Source of the DNA: Mycobacterium lepromatosis | GTDB lineage: Bacteria > Actinomycetota > Actinomycetes > Mycobacteriales > Mycobacteriaceae | Assembly (NCBI RefSeq): GCF_000975265.2 | Contig: NZ_CP083405.1 | Coordinates: 434,001-498,000 of the forward strand | Length of the DNA: 64,000 nucleotides | Reading direction: 5' to 3' | In this document: piece after piece, positions 19,738-29,813 of the stretch | How the letters are laid out: each line of letters begins with the position of its first letter | Position numbering within the stretch: the stretch's first letter is position 1 | The notes under the pieces: model-generated | What the model was told of the DNA's origin: nothing | The model's input: the letters and a program-made list of their open reading frames with translations, nothing else | Databases searched by the model: none | Made by a program: the position numbers and the translations under genes

Positions 19738-21078
19738 ATGGGCAGCACTAACCAGGCAAACGCACCGGCCGGCCCAGCCGTAAGCATCTCGGCGAAGCTG
19801 TTCGAGGATGCTTGCGCCGTTATTCCCGGTGGGGTGAACTCCCCGGTACGTGCCTTCTCGGCGGTCGGTGGCACCCCGCTCTTCATCACCGAAGCGCGGG
19901 GTTGCTGGCTAACCGACGCCGACGGTCACCGCTACGTTGACTTGGTCTGCTCGTGGGGGCCGATGATCCTCGGGCATGCGTATCCTGCCGTGGTCGACGC
20001 CGTCGCTACTGTCGCCGCCTCCGGTCTGTCGTTCGGGGCACCGACGCCGGCGGAGACGCAGCTGGCAGCCGAGATCATCGGGAGGATGGCGCCTGTCGAG
20101 CGAATACGGTTGGTAAACTCCGGCACTGAAGCCACCATGAGCGCGGTGCGGTTGGCACGTGGATTCACCGGACGGACCAAGATCATAAAGTTTTCTGGCT
20201 GCTATCACGGCCATGTGGACGCGCTGTTGGCCGACGCGGGCTCTGGGGTGGCGACGCTGAGCTTGCCGTCCTCGACGGGAGTAACCGGCGCCGCCGTAGC
20301 TGACACAATTGTGTTGCCCTATAATGATATAGCGGCTGTTAGGCAGACTTTTGCCCGGTTTGGTGACCAGATTGCCGCGGTGATTACCGAAGCGAGTCCC
20401 GGCAATATGGGAGTTGTCCCACCCGTGCCCGGCTATAACGCGGCGCTGCGCACGATCACCGCAGAGCATGGTGCGCTACTGATCATCGACGAGGTGATGA
20501 CCGGTTTCCGGGTTAGCCGAAGTGGTTGGTACGGGCTCGATCCGGTCGCCGCTGACTTGTTCATCTTCGGCAAGGTGATGGGCGGCGGAATGCCGGCCGC
20601 CGCGTTCGGCGGGCGAGCCGAGGTGATGGAGATGCTGGCGCCGCTGGGGCCGGTGTATCAGGCGGGGACTCTGTCGGGTAACCCGGTGGCGATGGCCGCT
20701 GGGCTGGCAACGCTACGGGCTGCCGTCGACGCAGTCTATGCCACACTGGACCACAACGCCGACCGGTTGGTTGCACTACTATCTGAGGCGCTTACGGGTG
20801 CCGGTGTGCCACACCAGATTCCGCGGGCCGGCAATATGTTCAGCGTGTTCTTTTCTGAAGCGCCGGTGACCGACTTTGCGTCCGCTTGCAACAGCCAGAT
20901 CTGGCGTTATCCGGCGTTTTTTCATGCACTGCTGAACGCGGGTGTTTACCCGCCGTGCAGTACGTTCGAGGCGTGGTTCGTCTCGGCCGCTCTCGACGAC
21001 GACGCGTTCGGTCGCATCGTTGATGCTCTGCCTGGTGCGGCCGCTGCCGCAGTCGCCGCCCGGAACCGGGAGTCCTGA
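19738..21078 (+). CDS. hemL: Glutamate-1-semialdehyde 2,1-aminomutase
   Basis: PLP enzyme that turns the HemA product into 5-aminolevulinate. The 446-residue protein shows [45 protein letters not shown] and the PLP lysine in [14 protein letters not shown]. Compared with M. tuberculosis HemL as I recall it, about 17-20 residues are missing in a loop after GSGVATL; the loop is not catalytic. ATG 19738 (MGSTNQA) matches the ortholog, although the frame stays open to 19633. It heads the coupled series with the cytochrome c maturation genes. Confidence 0.95.
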   Translation: MGSTNQANAPAGPAVSISAKLFEDACAVIPGGVNSPVRAFSAVGGTPLFITEARGCWLTDADGHRYVDLVCSWGPMILGHAYPAVVDAVATVAASGLSFGAPTPAETQLAAEIIGRMAPVERIRLVNSGTEATMSAVRLARGFTGRTKIIKFSGCYHGHVDALLADAGSGVATLSLPSSTGVTGAAVADTIVLPYNDIAAVRQTFARFGDQIAAVITEASPGNMGVVPPVPGYNAALRTITAEHGALLIIDEVMTGFRVSRSGWYGLDPVAADLFIFGKVMGGGMPAAAFGGRAEVMEMLAPLGPVYQAGTLSGNPVAMAAGLATLRAAVDAVYATLDHNADRLVALLSEALTGAGVPHQIPRAGNMFSVFFSEAPVTDFASACNSQIWRYPAFFHALLNAGVYPPCSTFEAWFVSAALDDDAFGRIVDALPGAAAAAVAARNRES

Positions 21079-21686
21079 TGGTCGAGCACAATCGGGTCCA
21101 TGTGGTGCGTCACGGTGAAGTGGACAACCCCACCGGGATCCTCTATGGGCGACTCGCCGGGTTTGGCCTTTCTGAGACGGGTAGAGCGCAAGTGGCCGCA
21201 GTCGCCGATGCGCTGGCTGACCGTGATGTCGTTGCGGTAATCGCTTCTCCGCTACAACGGGCACAGGAAACCGCGGCGCCCATCGCCGAGAAGCACAACC
21301 TGCCTGTGGACACCGACCCCGATCTGATCGAATCGGTCAGCTTCTTCGAGGGGCGACGTGTCGGCTTGGGCGACGGCGCCTGGCGGGACCCTCGGGTGTG
21401 GTGGCAGCTGCGCAACCCATTCACCCCGTCATGGGGGGAGTCCTACATCGAGATCGCAGCTCGGATGATGACCGCGATGGACAAGGCACGTACCCGCGGC
21501 GCCGGCCATGAGGTGGTGTGCGTCAGCCATCAACTGCCGGTGTGGACGCTGCGGCTACACCTGACCGGCAAGCGACTTTGGCACGATCCGCGGCGCCGAG
21601 ACTGTGCGTTGGCCTCTGTGACGACCTTCGTCTACGACGGAGACTGGCTGGTCGACGTGGAGTATTCTCAACCGGCGGGCACTTGA
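21078..21686 (+). CDS. Histidine phosphatase, phosphoglycerate-mutase-like (Rv0525)
   Basis: A 202-residue member of the histidine phosphatase superfamily. The catalytic RHG motif is in VHVVRHGEVDNP; the second half has HEVVCVSHQLPVW with the second catalytic His. A true glycolytic mutase role is unlikely, as the sequence resembles the GpmB/CobC-type branch. The ATG overlaps the hemL stop by one base (TGATG), which implies translational coupling. Its substrate is unknown. Confidence 0.87.
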   Translation: MVEHNRVHVVRHGEVDNPTGILYGRLAGFGLSETGRAQVAAVADALADRDVVAVIASPLQRAQETAAPIAEKHNLPVDTDPDLIESVSFFEGRRVGLGDGAWRDPRVWWQLRNPFTPSWGESYIEIAARMMTAMDKARTRGAGHEVVCVSHQLPVWTLRLHLTGKRLWHDPRRRDCALASVTTFVYDGDWLVDVEYSQPAGT

Positions 21687-21700
21687 TCACGCCGGTGACG

Positions 21701-22351
21701 ATGCAGAGCGAAGCGATGTGGAAGAGTGGTGCCACGATAATCTGGCGGCTGGCGAATGCCGGTGCAGTGTTGGCGACGCTGCTCGTGGGCTGTTCGGGTC
21801 GCAACGCGGTAGTCCAAGGCGGCACCTTCGAATTCGTCTCGCCCGACGGCAAGACCGACATCTTCTACGATCCGCCCGCGAGCCGTGGCCGCCCGGGGCC
21901 GCTGTCCGGGCTGGATTTGGCGGATCCTGCGCGGACGGTCGCGCTAGACGATTTCACGGGAAACGTTGTCGTTATTAATGTTTGGGCCCAGTGGTGCGGG
22001 CCATGCCGGGCCGAGGTGACCCAACTGCAGCAGGTCTATGATGCTACCCGAGATTCCGGAGTGTCCTTCCTGGGCATCGATGTCCGCGATAACAACCGCC
22101 AGGCGGCCCAGGATTTCGTCAACGACCGCCACGTCACGTTCCCGTCGATCTACGACCCGGCGATGCGGACCCTGATTGCTTTCGGAGGCAAATACCCGAC
22201 CACCGTGATCCCGTTCACGTTGGTGCTGGACCGTCAGCATCGGGTCGCGGCGGTATTTCTGCGGGAATTGCTCGTCGGGGATTTGCAACCCGTGGTGGCT
22301 AGGGTGGCGCACGAAACCGCGGCGGGTCAACTACCGCGGGGAACGCCATGA
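21701..22351 (+). CDS. Thioredoxin-like lipoprotein of cytochrome c maturation (TlpA/ResA type)
   Basis: An exported thiol-disulfide reductase of 216 residues. The N-terminus has a signal ending in a lipobox (ATLLVGCSG), so it is anchored outside the membrane. The thioredoxin fold carries WCGPC in NVWAQWCGPCRAEV, then FLGIDVRDNN and FGGKYPTTVIPF with the cis-Pro. It probably reduces apocytochrome c cysteines before heme attachment, taking electrons from CcdA, whose ATG overlaps its stop by four bases. ATG 21701 is preferred; GTG 21695 is possible. Confidence 0.88.
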   Translation: MQSEAMWKSGATIIWRLANAGAVLATLLVGCSGRNAVVQGGTFEFVSPDGKTDIFYDPPASRGRPGPLSGLDLADPARTVALDDFTGNVVVINVWAQWCGPCRAEVTQLQQVYDATRDSGVSFLGIDVRDNNRQAAQDFVNDRHVTFPSIYDPAMRTLIAFGGKYPTTVIPFTLVLDRQHRVAAVFLRELLVGDLQPVVARVAHETAAGQLPRGTP

Positions 22352-23136
22352 CCGGTTTCACCGCTATTGCCGCCACGGGACCGCTGTTGGTGGCTTTAGG
22401 GGTGTGTATGTTAGCAGGGCTGGTGTCGTTTGCCTCACCGTGTGTGGTGCCGCTGGTGCCTGGCTACCTGTCGTATCTGGCGGCGGTCGTTGGTGTCTCG
22501 GACGAAGAGACGCAGCTAGGGTCGGGTGCGATCAAAGCCCCACCTGCTGCCCGATGGCGGGTGACAGGATCTGCGGCGCTGTTCGTTGCCGGGTTCACTA
22601 CTGTGTTCGTCTTCGACACCATCGCCGCCCTGGGGATGACCACTGTGCTGACCACCAATCAGGTGCTGCTGCAGCGGGTCGGAGGTGTGCTGACCATTGT
22701 GATGGGGTTGGTGTTCGTGGGCTTGATCCCGACCTTGCAGCGCCAGGCTCGGTTTAGCCCGCGGCAGTTGACGACGGTGGCGGGGGCGCCGGTGCTTGGC
22801 GCCGTCTTCGCGCTCGGCTGGACGCCGTGCCTAGGGCCGACATTGAGCGGGGTAATCGCGGTTGCCGCGGCCACCGACGGCATAAATGTGACGCGCGGCA
22901 TTGTCCTGGTGATTGCCTACTGCATGGGCTTAGGAATCCCGTTCGTGCTGCTAGCGTCCGGTTCGGCGCAGGCGGTGGCCGGCTTGGGGTGGTTGCGGCA
23001 ACACGGCCGAGCCATCCAAGTCTGTGGCGGCATGTTCCTGGTCGCGATCGGTGCAGCGCTGATCGCTGGGGTGTGGGATGACTTTGTTTCGTGGCTGCGG
23101 GATGCCGTCGTCAGTGACATGAGGGTATCGATTTGA
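22348..23136 (+). CDS. ccdA: Cytochrome c biogenesis protein CcdA
   Basis: A DsbD/CcdA-family membrane protein of 262 residues with about six helices. It carries reducing power across the membrane through two conserved Cys, seen in SFASPCVVPLVPGYLSY and LGWTPCLGPTLSGV. It overlaps the thioredoxin-like gene (ATGA) and shares one base with resB (TGATG), so the three are translationally coupled. Confidence 0.93.
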   Translation: MTGFTAIAATGPLLVALGVCMLAGLVSFASPCVVPLVPGYLSYLAAVVGVSDEETQLGSGAIKAPPAARWRVTGSAALFVAGFTTVFVFDTIAALGMTTVLTTNQVLLQRVGGVLTIVMGLVFVGLIPTLQRQARFSPRQLTTVAGAPVLGAVFALGWTPCLGPTLSGVIAVAAATDGINVTRGIVLVIAYCMGLGIPFVLLASGSAQAVAGLGWLRQHGRAIQVCGGMFLVAIGAALIAGVWDDFVSWLRDAVVSDMRVSI

Positions 23137-24770
23137 TGCAGGTTCTCATGCGACTTCTGGCCTGGGTGCGCAACACGTGGCGTGCGCTGACTTCGATGGG
23201 CACTGCGCTGGTGCTGTTGTTTTTGCTTGCATTTGGCGCTATACCCGGTGCGTTATTGCCGCAGCGCGGCCTCAACGTCGGCAAGGTTGACGACTACTTG
23301 GCTGCTCACCCGATAATCGGGCTGTGGCTGGACCAGCTGCAGGTCTTCGACGTGTTCTCCAGCGTCTGGTTCACCGCCATCTACACGTTGCTGTTCGTAT
23401 CCCTCGTCGGCTGCCTGGCCCCGCGGATGATCGAGTATGCTCGCAGTCTGCGCGCTACGCCGGTGATTGCCCCACGCAACCTGGCCCGGCTGCCCAAGCA
23501 CGCCAGCTTCCAGGCCATCGGTGATGCCAAGACTCTGGCGGGCACCATCGCTGGCAGACTGCGCGGCTGGCGTACGGTCATTCGCACTCAAGACGGCGTA
23601 GTCCACGAAACCGTGGTGTCAGCTGAAAAGGGCTACCTGCGTGAATTCGGCAACCTGGTCTTTCATTTTTCGCTGCTGGGCCTGCTGGTCGCGGTGGCCG
23701 TCGGCAAGCTGTTCGGTTACGAGGGCAATGTTGTTGTCATCGCCGACGGTGGACCTGGCTTTTGCTCAGTATCGCCAGCTGCGTTCGACGCGTTTCGTGC
23801 CGGCAACACCGTCGACGGAACTTCGTTGCATCCGATTTGCATTCGGGTCAACGACTTTGCGGCACATTACTTGCCCTCGGGACAGGCCACGTCGTTCGCC
23901 GCGGATATTGACTATCAGGATGGTCACGATCTGATAGCGAATAGCTGGCGGCCCTACCGGCTGGAAGTCAACCACCCACTGCGCGTAGCCGGTGACCGGG
24001 TGTACTTGCAGGGCCACGGCTACGCGCCCACCTTCACCGTGACATTTCCCGACGGACAGACGCGCACGTCGACCGTGCAATGGCGACCTGAAAACCCGCA
24101 GACGCTGTTGTCGTCGGGTGTGGTGCGCATCGACCCGCCCGCAGGCAGCTATCCCAACATGAGCGAGCGTCGTCAACACGAGATCGCGATCCAGGGCCTG
24201 TTGGCACCGACCGAGCAGCTAGACGGCACTCTGTTGTTGTCGCGTTTCCCAGCGTTGAACGCTCCTGCAGTAGCCATCGATATTTACCGCGGTGACACAG
24301 GCCTGGACAGCGGGCGGCCTCAGTCGTTGTTCACTCTGGATCCCCGGCTGATCGATCAAGGCCGGCTGGCCAAAGAGAAACGGGTCAATCTGCGGGCTGG
24401 CGAACAGGTCCGGCTTGGCCAAGGCCCAGGGGCCGGCACCGTGGTGCGCTTCGACGGGGCCGTGCCGTTCGTCAATTTGCAGGTGTCACATGATCCCGGC
24501 CAGGCTTGGGTGTTTTTTTTCGCCATCGCGATGATGGTCGGGCTAGTGGTGTCGCTGATGGTGCGTCGTCGCCGGGTATGGATCAGGCTCACACCGGCGG
24601 CCGGTACGGTAAATGTCCAACTGGGCGGCCTTGCGCGCACCGACAATTCCGGATGGGGCGACGAATTCGAGCGATTGACGGAGCGACTATTTGCCGGACT
24701 CGGCGAGTCTGCCGCGGCTGACCGGACGCTTGCAACGGCCAGAAGGTGTTCTCAGATGGACGTCAAATGA
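23136..24770 (+). CDS. resB: Cytochrome c biogenesis protein ResB
   Basis: Partner of CcsA in System II heme delivery and ligation. The 544-residue protein has helices near the N-terminus (ALVLLFLLAFGAIPGALLP, FTAIYTLLFVSLVGCL), a third at LVFHFSLLGLLVAVAVGK, a large outer domain, and a last helix VFFFAIAMMVGLVVSLMV before RRRR. ATG 23136 overlaps the ccdA stop; TTG 23133 is also open. It ends within the ccsA start (ATGA). Confidence 0.92.
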   Translation: MQVLMRLLAWVRNTWRALTSMGTALVLLFLLAFGAIPGALLPQRGLNVGKVDDYLAAHPIIGLWLDQLQVFDVFSSVWFTAIYTLLFVSLVGCLAPRMIEYARSLRATPVIAPRNLARLPKHASFQAIGDAKTLAGTIAGRLRGWRTVIRTQDGVVHETVVSAEKGYLREFGNLVFHFSLLGLLVAVAVGKLFGYEGNVVVIADGGPGFCSVSPAAFDAFRAGNTVDGTSLHPICIRVNDFAAHYLPSGQATSFAADIDYQDGHDLIANSWRPYRLEVNHPLRVAGDRVYLQGHGYAPTFTVTFPDGQTRTSTVQWRPENPQTLLSSGVVRIDPPAGSYPNMSERRQHEIAIQGLLAPTEQLDGTLLLSRFPALNAPAVAIDIYRGDTGLDSGRPQSLFTLDPRLIDQGRLAKEKRVNLRAGEQVRLGQGPGAGTVVRFDGAVPFVNLQVSHDPGQAWVFFFAIAMMVGLVVSLMVRRRRVWIRLTPAAGTVNVQLGGLARTDNSGWGDEFERLTERLFAGLGESAAADRTLATARRCSQMDVK

Positions 24771-25762
24771 ATACTCTGCACGTCAACATCGGCCTGGCGT
24801 GCTACTCCGACTGGGCGTTCACTTCGGCCGTGGTGGCGCTGGTGGTCGCCCTGCTGCTGTTGGCTTATGAGCTGGCGTACGTCGGCAGCCGCCGAGTAGA
24901 CAACCGCGCGAGAGTGGTGGCCGGGTCGGTCGCCGCCGACAGCGGGACTCCCGGTATCGTGGTGGATACTCGGCAACGGCCGTTCGACGAACGTGTCGGG
25001 CGGGCTGGGTTGGCCGTGACCTACCTTGGCATCGGTCTGTTGCTAGCGTGCATTGTGTTGCGCGGCCTGGCCACCCTGCGGGTGCCTTGGGCCAATATGT
25101 ACGAGTTCATTAACCTGACCTGCTTTTCCGGGCTGGTCACCGGCGCGATTGTGTTGCGCCGGCGGCAATACCGCCCGCTGTGGGTTTTCTTACTGGTGCC
25201 GGTGCTGATCCTGCTCACGATTTCCGGGCGATGGCTTTACGCCAACGCAACGCCGGTGATACCGGCGTTGCAGTCCTACTGGCTGCCCATCCATGTGTCG
25301 GTGGTCAGCCTCGGTTCGGGGATTTTCCTGGTCGACGGCATAGCCAGCATCTTGTTCCTGCTGCGTACCTCGCGGCTGGTGGTTTCCGGCCCCGAAGGCG
25401 CTGAGCGCAGTAAAAACGCACTGGCCCGGCTGGTGCGGCGATTCCCTGACGCACAGACCCTGGACCGGATCGCCTATCGAACGACAATCTTTGCGTTTCC
25501 GGTGTTTAGTTTCGGGGTGATCTTTGGTGCGATCTGGGCCGAGGAAGCCTGGGGCAGGTACTGGGGCTGGGATCCTAAGGAGACGGTTTCTTTTGTCGCG
25601 TGGGTGGTATACGCAGCTTATCTACACGCCAGGTCGACCGCGGGATGGCGGGACAGGAGGGCAGCGTGGATCAACGTGGTTGGGTTTGTTGCTATGGTCT
25701 TCAACCTGTTTTTCGTGAACCTGGTGACTGTAGGTCTGCATTCGTATGCGGGAGTGGACTGA
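24767..25762 (+). CDS. ccsA: Cytochrome c biogenesis protein CcsA
   Basis: Heme-handling membrane subunit of the System II cytochrome c synthase. 331 residues with about eight helices. The heme-binding WWD motif is complete (EEAWGRYWGWDPKETVSF), and flanking His residues occur in LPIHVSVVSLGSG and AAYLHARS. ATG 24767 overlaps resB by four bases. This ends the hemL-to-ccsA series; decayed DNA follows. Confidence 0.95.
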   Translation: MNTLHVNIGLACYSDWAFTSAVVALVVALLLLAYELAYVGSRRVDNRARVVAGSVAADSGTPGIVVDTRQRPFDERVGRAGLAVTYLGIGLLLACIVLRGLATLRVPWANMYEFINLTCFSGLVTGAIVLRRRQYRPLWVFLLVPVLILLTISGRWLYANATPVIPALQSYWLPIHVSVVSLGSGIFLVDGIASILFLLRTSRLVVSGPEGAERSKNALARLVRRFPDAQTLDRIAYRTTIFAFPVFSFGVIFGAIWAEEAWGRYWGWDPKETVSFVAWVVYAAYLHARSTAGWRDRRAAWINVVGFVAMVFNLFFVNLVTVGLHSYAGVD

Positions 25763-25885
25763 CTGCTTGTTGGTAGGTGGCCGAATATTGCAGCCAAAGG
25801 AGTAAAGTTGCCATTTTGAGCATTCACGGATGCAGACACCCCGAAACGATACTGACTGTGACGACACGATAACCTTACGACGCAG

Positions 25886-27075
25886 TTGCCGTCTCAACCC
25901 CGTACTCTGGCGACCTACTCAGCCAATCCGGCAGCACTACACCGACACCGGCCTTTGTTAGATTTCGCAGAGAGCGGCGCTCCCGCGGACCTGACCCGTT
26001 GGCCGGGACACCTCCACCAGCACCCTCATCGCCTGTCCGGATGCCGCATGGGGAGTCACCTATGGTTACCGACGTCCTGCGGGTTTACGCGACGGAATTA
26101 GGCAACTATTACGGTGGCGAGATCAAACAGACCCGTCGGTGCTCGGCACCGCCCGGAGGGCGTGCCAACGCTGTATCCGGAGTTGTCCACCCGAACGCTC
26201 ATGCTACCGGTCAGACCGCCGCCGTCGGAGTGCGGGCAGCGCATGCTCTACATGCTATCCGGCTAGCTGATTAACCTGAAGGGAGAGCCCCAGGGCCTCC
26301 AATTATACGACTTGGTGGCCCAGATAGATCTGGCCGGTGCGGGGTTGTTACCGGATTGCGGTGTTGTCGCTGAAGGATAGGGGTCGGCAAAACCACAATC
26401 ATCGCGCCGCTGGGTTCGACGTTGTTGCTGTCCGAGGCGATCTGGGTGATGGCGGTAGATGTAAACTCTGATCGCGGCACCTTGAGCTAGAAGTTTCCAA
26501 CTTCGTCTACTGTGCGCCAGTTACAGCACGGCGCCGGAACAATTGAGCGTTACAGCAATGTCCGTCGTTAAACCTCGCAAGGCCCGAGTGGGATGGAAGT
26601 GCTGACGTTGGAAAGTAATCTGACGGTCTCCGACGCATCCAGCGCTGACGACTACAGTCGCATCCAGGAAATCCTGGAGGTGTTCTAGACCTGGTGCTGA
26701 CTGACTACGGTACAGGGCTGCTACACTCGGTGATATCGTTGGTGCTGGACAAAGTTGATGCTCTGGTAGGTTGTCCAGTTCGGGATCCATCGATGGCGCA
26801 CTCGGTGTCTCGGCGACGCTGGACTGGCTGGACGCGCACGACCATCAGGTCCTGGTGGGCAATTCGATCACCGTGATCAACTTCTTATGATCACGACCAG
26901 GCAAGGTTGACATAAATTAAAGTGGTCGATCATTTCTCGCGACGTTGCTGCGAGGTTAGGCTGGCGCTTTTCGCACCCGCATCTGGAGGAGGGTCCCGAG
27001 ATCAACTGGATTGGTTGCGGCGATAGACCCGTGAAGTGCTTATCAAGCTGGCCGCAGTTCTCGCCGACGGGCTCC
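25886..27075 (+). pseudogene. Decayed MinD/ParA-like ATPase (Rv0530 type)
   Basis: Scattered frames match a MinD-like ATPase in order: LYPELSTRTLMLPVRPPPSE, LQLYDLVAQIDLAGAGLL, the Walker A region VGKTTIIAPLGSTLLL, VMAVDVNSDRGTLS, SSADDYSRIQEILEVF, LVLTDYGTGLLHSVISLVLD and IKVVDHFSRRC. The Walker A core survives as sequence, but stops and shifts lie on both sides. Location after ccsA equals Rv0530. Confidence 0.75.
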
Positions 27076-27080
27076 TCGTT

Positions 27081-27242
27081 TTAGCGTGGGTTATCGTCCC
27101 GACGTCCGAGTCGCCACAGAAACTCTGGATCGTCGTCGGGTCCGATAACGCGAGTCTTCGGCCGGTTGATCTGTGACCGCGCAGCGCGCCAGCCGATGTA
27201 GAGCAGCGTCCCTAAAACCAGGACGAGGAGCAGATAAAGCAC
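27081..27242 (-). CDS. 53-residue single-pass membrane protein (Rv0530A-like)
   Basis: An intact small gene. The GTG start at 27242 has a strong GGAGGT ribosome site six bases upstream. The product begins VLYLLLVLVLGTLLYIGW, a single membrane helix, then a basic stretch RAARSQINRPKTR and an acidic-polar tail GPDDDPEFLWRLGRRDDNPR. It contains no stop, and the layout of helix, positive charges and conserved-looking tail is that of a real inner-membrane peptide. Function unknown. It is divergent from the DUF4229-like gene 47 bases away, so the two share a promoter region, and it converges with the dead MinD-like gene. Confidence 0.75.
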   Translation of the reverse strand: MLYLLLVLVLGTLLYIGWRAARSQINRPKTRVIGPDDDPEFLWRLGRRDDNPR

Positions 27243-27289
27243 TTGACACCTCCTTGGAGCGAATATACTCGCGCTGTAAGCTCAAACCC

Positions 27290-27625
27290 GTGTCAAAGGG
27301 GCCAAGCAGCATCAACGCTACAGATCACAACCGGGATCGCCTAGTTGTCGATGTCTTGCTTTACGCGGCGGCACGATTACTACTGGTGATACTACTTGGC
27401 AGCGCGATTTACGGGGTGGCGCGATTGTTGGGGGTAACCCAGCTGCCCATTGTCGTAGCCGCGTTATTCGCTCTGATCATCGCAATGCCTTTGGGTATCT
27501 GGCTGTTCAGTCCGCTGCGTCGGCGCGCTACCGCTGCGCTTGCTGCCGTTGGCGAGCGCCGGCGTTCCGAACGCGAACAGTTAAGGGCTCGACTGCGCGG
27601 TGAGCCGCTGCCCGACGAGGAGTAA
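27290..27625 (+). CDS. Small membrane protein, DUF4229-like (Rv0531)
   Basis: 111 residues if the GTG at 27290 is used; the frame is open further upstream to 27173 but loses the family sequence. Two helices, VVDVLLYAAARLLLVILLG and IVVAALFALIIAMPLGIWLF, are followed by a basic, coiled-coil-like tail (RRRATAALAAVGERRRSERE) ending PLPDEE. This matches the Rv0531 layout. Function is unknown. It lies between the 53-residue gene and menA, which runs the other way. Confidence 0.75.
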   Translation: MSKGPSSINATDHNRDRLVVDVLLYAAARLLLVILLGSAIYGVARLLGVTQLPIVVAALFALIIAMPLGIWLFSPLRRRATAALAAVGERRRSEREQLRARLRGEPLPDEE

Positions 27626-27701
27626 GACCGCTGCGGCGCTCAAAGCGTTGGTCAACAAGGACAATTTTTACACAGTCGAAGCCGTAAGCGCACCGTCAGT
27701 G

Positions 27702-28580
27702 CTACCCTGACCCCGTCAGTGCTAACGCCCCTGCCACCGCGATCGCCCACACCACCATCGCAAGTCCGGTGTCCCGCAGCACCGGGGTCAAGTCGGGCCC
27801 CACGCGACCGGAGCGCACCGGCCCCAGGGCGCGCAGAGCCAGCGGCGTGGCTACCAATCCGACGACACACCATGATGTCGCCACCATCAGCACCAGGGTC
27901 AGCACTCCGGCGGCGGCAAGCAGTGCTTGATATAATTGCCGCGTGTGGGCATCACCTAGGCGCACCGCCAGGGTGAGTTTTTGTGACTGCGTGTCGGTGG
28001 GAATATCCCGCAAGTTGTTGGCTACCAGCACTGACGACGACAGTGCGCCAGTCGACACCGCCAGCACCAAGCCCACCCAGTCCACCCGCAATGCCTGGGT
28101 GTATTCGGTGCCGAGCACAGCGACCAGGCCGAAGAACACGAACACCGCGGCTTCGCCAAAACCCTTATAGCCATAGGGCTTCGAGCTACCGGTGTACAGC
28201 CAGGCTCCGGCGATGCAGATAGCGCCGACCATGATTAGCCACGGTGCACTGAATAGCGCGAGTGCCAACCCGGCCACCGTGCTGATCGTCAGGCCTACAA
28301 ACGCGGCGGCCAGCACCGATCGCGGGCAAGCTAGTCGCGCGCCCACCAATCGCATCGGTCCGGCCCGCTGGTCGTCGATGCCACGGATGCCGTCGGAGTA
28401 GTCATTGGCGTAGTTGACGCCGATGACAAACGCGGCAGCGACGACCAGCGCCAGCAGCGCTTTCCACCACACGGCCGAATGCAGCCATGCCGCAGTGCCG
28501 GTGCCTGCAACAACGGGCGCCACCGCGTTCGGCAGCGTCCGTGGTCGAGCACCCGAGATCCACTGAGCGAAACTAGCCAT
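27702..28580 (-). CDS. menA: 1,4-dihydroxy-2-naphthoate polyprenyltransferase
   Basis: UbiA-family membrane enzyme that attaches the isoprenoid chain to dihydroxynaphthoate, giving demethylmenaquinone. 292 residues, with the first Asp-rich motif [15 protein letters not shown] and the second NNLRDIPTD, and about eight helices. ATG 28580 ([19 protein letters not shown]) fits the ortholog; the upstream open frame is a shadow of the pnp relic. It is the only live gene between the small membrane genes and the IS30 relic, in line with menaquinone being the respiratory quinone. Confidence 0.94.
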   Translation of the reverse strand: MASFAQWISGARPRTLPNAVAPVVAGTGTAAWLHSAVWWKALLALVVAAAFVIGVNYANDYSDGIRGIDDQRAGPMRLVGARLACPRSVLAAAFVGLTISTVAGLALALFSAPWLIMVGAICIAGAWLYTGSSKPYGYKGFGEAAVFVFFGLVAVLGTEYTQALRVDWVGLVLAVSTGALSSSVLVANNLRDIPTDTQSQKLTLAVRLGDAHTRQLYQALLAAAGVLTLVLMVATSWCVVGLVATPLALRALGPVRSGRVGPDLTPVLRDTGLAMVVWAIAVAGALALTGSG

Positions 28581-28619
28581 CAAGGTATCCTGCCGGCGGT
28601 TGATGCATGCGATCAAACG

Positions 28620-29330
28620 CGGGGCATGCAAAACAATCTCTTCGGCAGCAGCTCCATACACTTTGTGTGTTCTGTTTGCAAGCACTGTCCGCGATGGCAA
28701 CACAGGCACTCCGTATAGCAAGCCCAGTGTCCCGATCATGGTCGGCGCGATCGGGGGAACACGACGTGACTCTCTTGCCGCGGCACCGGGGCACACTAAC
28801 AAAAATGTTCAGCGCACACCGGTCGTATCGGGCCAACAGTGGGCTCTGTACTCGCTTGGCGTACGGTGAGTTTTTCCCGCTGTACGCGAGCGGCAGTCTG
28901 AACCCCGAACTTGAACAGGGTACCTGTGGTGGTACCCGACCAGCTCGTTGAACGTACCGACCGGCCGTATCGACATTTATTTTCGACTCTGGTGCTGACT
29001 GTGTCGACTCCGCTGATACCTATTGCTCGACTCTACGTCTCACGGCCACCAGTCTAGCCAGCGTGGTCGACGGCGGTATCAATTGTGGTAATTCAGGGCT
29101 CGCGATTTTCCATCCACACGGAAAACCAGTAGTTCGCCTCTCTCTGGCTTCAACCTGATCAACTTAACCGATTATTCGTAGGTGTTGTTTCCTAGGTGTT
29201 GTTCGCCTACAAAATCGAAATATACTATGCGGCGGTAGTACCTCCTTTAGTAACTGCTCTGGACGCAGATGTTGTGGTTGGCGATGGCGTGAAGGTTGGC
29301 GGCTCGGTGGTGGCGTTGCGGTACCACAAC
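28620..29330 (+). pseudogene. pnp: Decayed purine nucleoside / methylthioadenosine phosphorylase
   Basis: Pieces in three frames follow the Rv0535 protein: [85 protein letters not shown], and finally AAVVPPLVTALDADVVVGDG with VKVG. The order is complete from start to end but stops and shifts break it throughout. It is divergent from menA, as in M. tuberculosis. Confidence 0.8.
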
Positions 29331-29339
29331 TTCTCCGGC

Positions 29340-29735
29340 CCCGGCATGTCGCGTGACACCCTATACTCCGGGGTGATGACGATCTTCCGTTCTGTATTCG
29401 AAAAAAGCTATACACTGAAGATTTTCAATGACAGCGGTTAGATGTGTGACTTCTTCCGCGTCGACGACGTAATCAATAGTTGATCGCGAAAGCTTTTCCG
29501 CGGTTAACGTCTGCTCTAGGCAGCTAATCTCGACCCTCGAGGTGGCCACAGCTATGTGCGATGCGGGCAGTTGCCTCGAAATAGCGCCGTGTCACCGGCT
29601 ATCACCGGGCAGTACAGCAAGTAAAGACATGCGCCACATGGTCGCGGATCCCGCTCGGGACGCCGAGGTGTTGGGTTTCCGTGTGGTCGTCGGTCCGTGC
29701 GAGTTTGCGGTCGCACCACTCCGATGACTGTAGGG
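29340..29735 (+). pseudogene. galE3: Probable remnant of an epimerase gene (galE3, Rv0536 position)
   Basis: Short readable pieces such as FFRVDDVINS, STLEVATAMCDAG and DMRHMVADPARDAEVLGFRV resemble the C-terminal third of a GalE-type epimerase, where a stored-state line of the form D...RVLGWRP is typical. The N-terminal Rossmann part is gone. The call depends largely on position after pnp. Confidence 0.4.
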
Positions 29736-29781
29736 GTTATTTTAGTTACTTTGGCTAAGTAATTCTGAAGTGTAATATTTT

Positions 29782-29813
29782 TCGGGCGGTGCATTTTGGG
29801 AAGTAGGTGGTGT
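29782..29813 (+). repeat. 32-bp inverted repeat, left copy
   Basis: Perfect inverse of 30694-30725. In the transposase frame it encodes the tract HHLLPKMHRP, so it is an internal 3-prime coding piece of the element rather than a proven terminal repeat. Confidence 0.85.

Noticed and set aside
20561..21264. Several minus-strand frames of 70-160 residues inside hemL and the phosphatase gene
   Set aside because: Arg/Pro-rich shadows of high-GC genes without starts or motifs.
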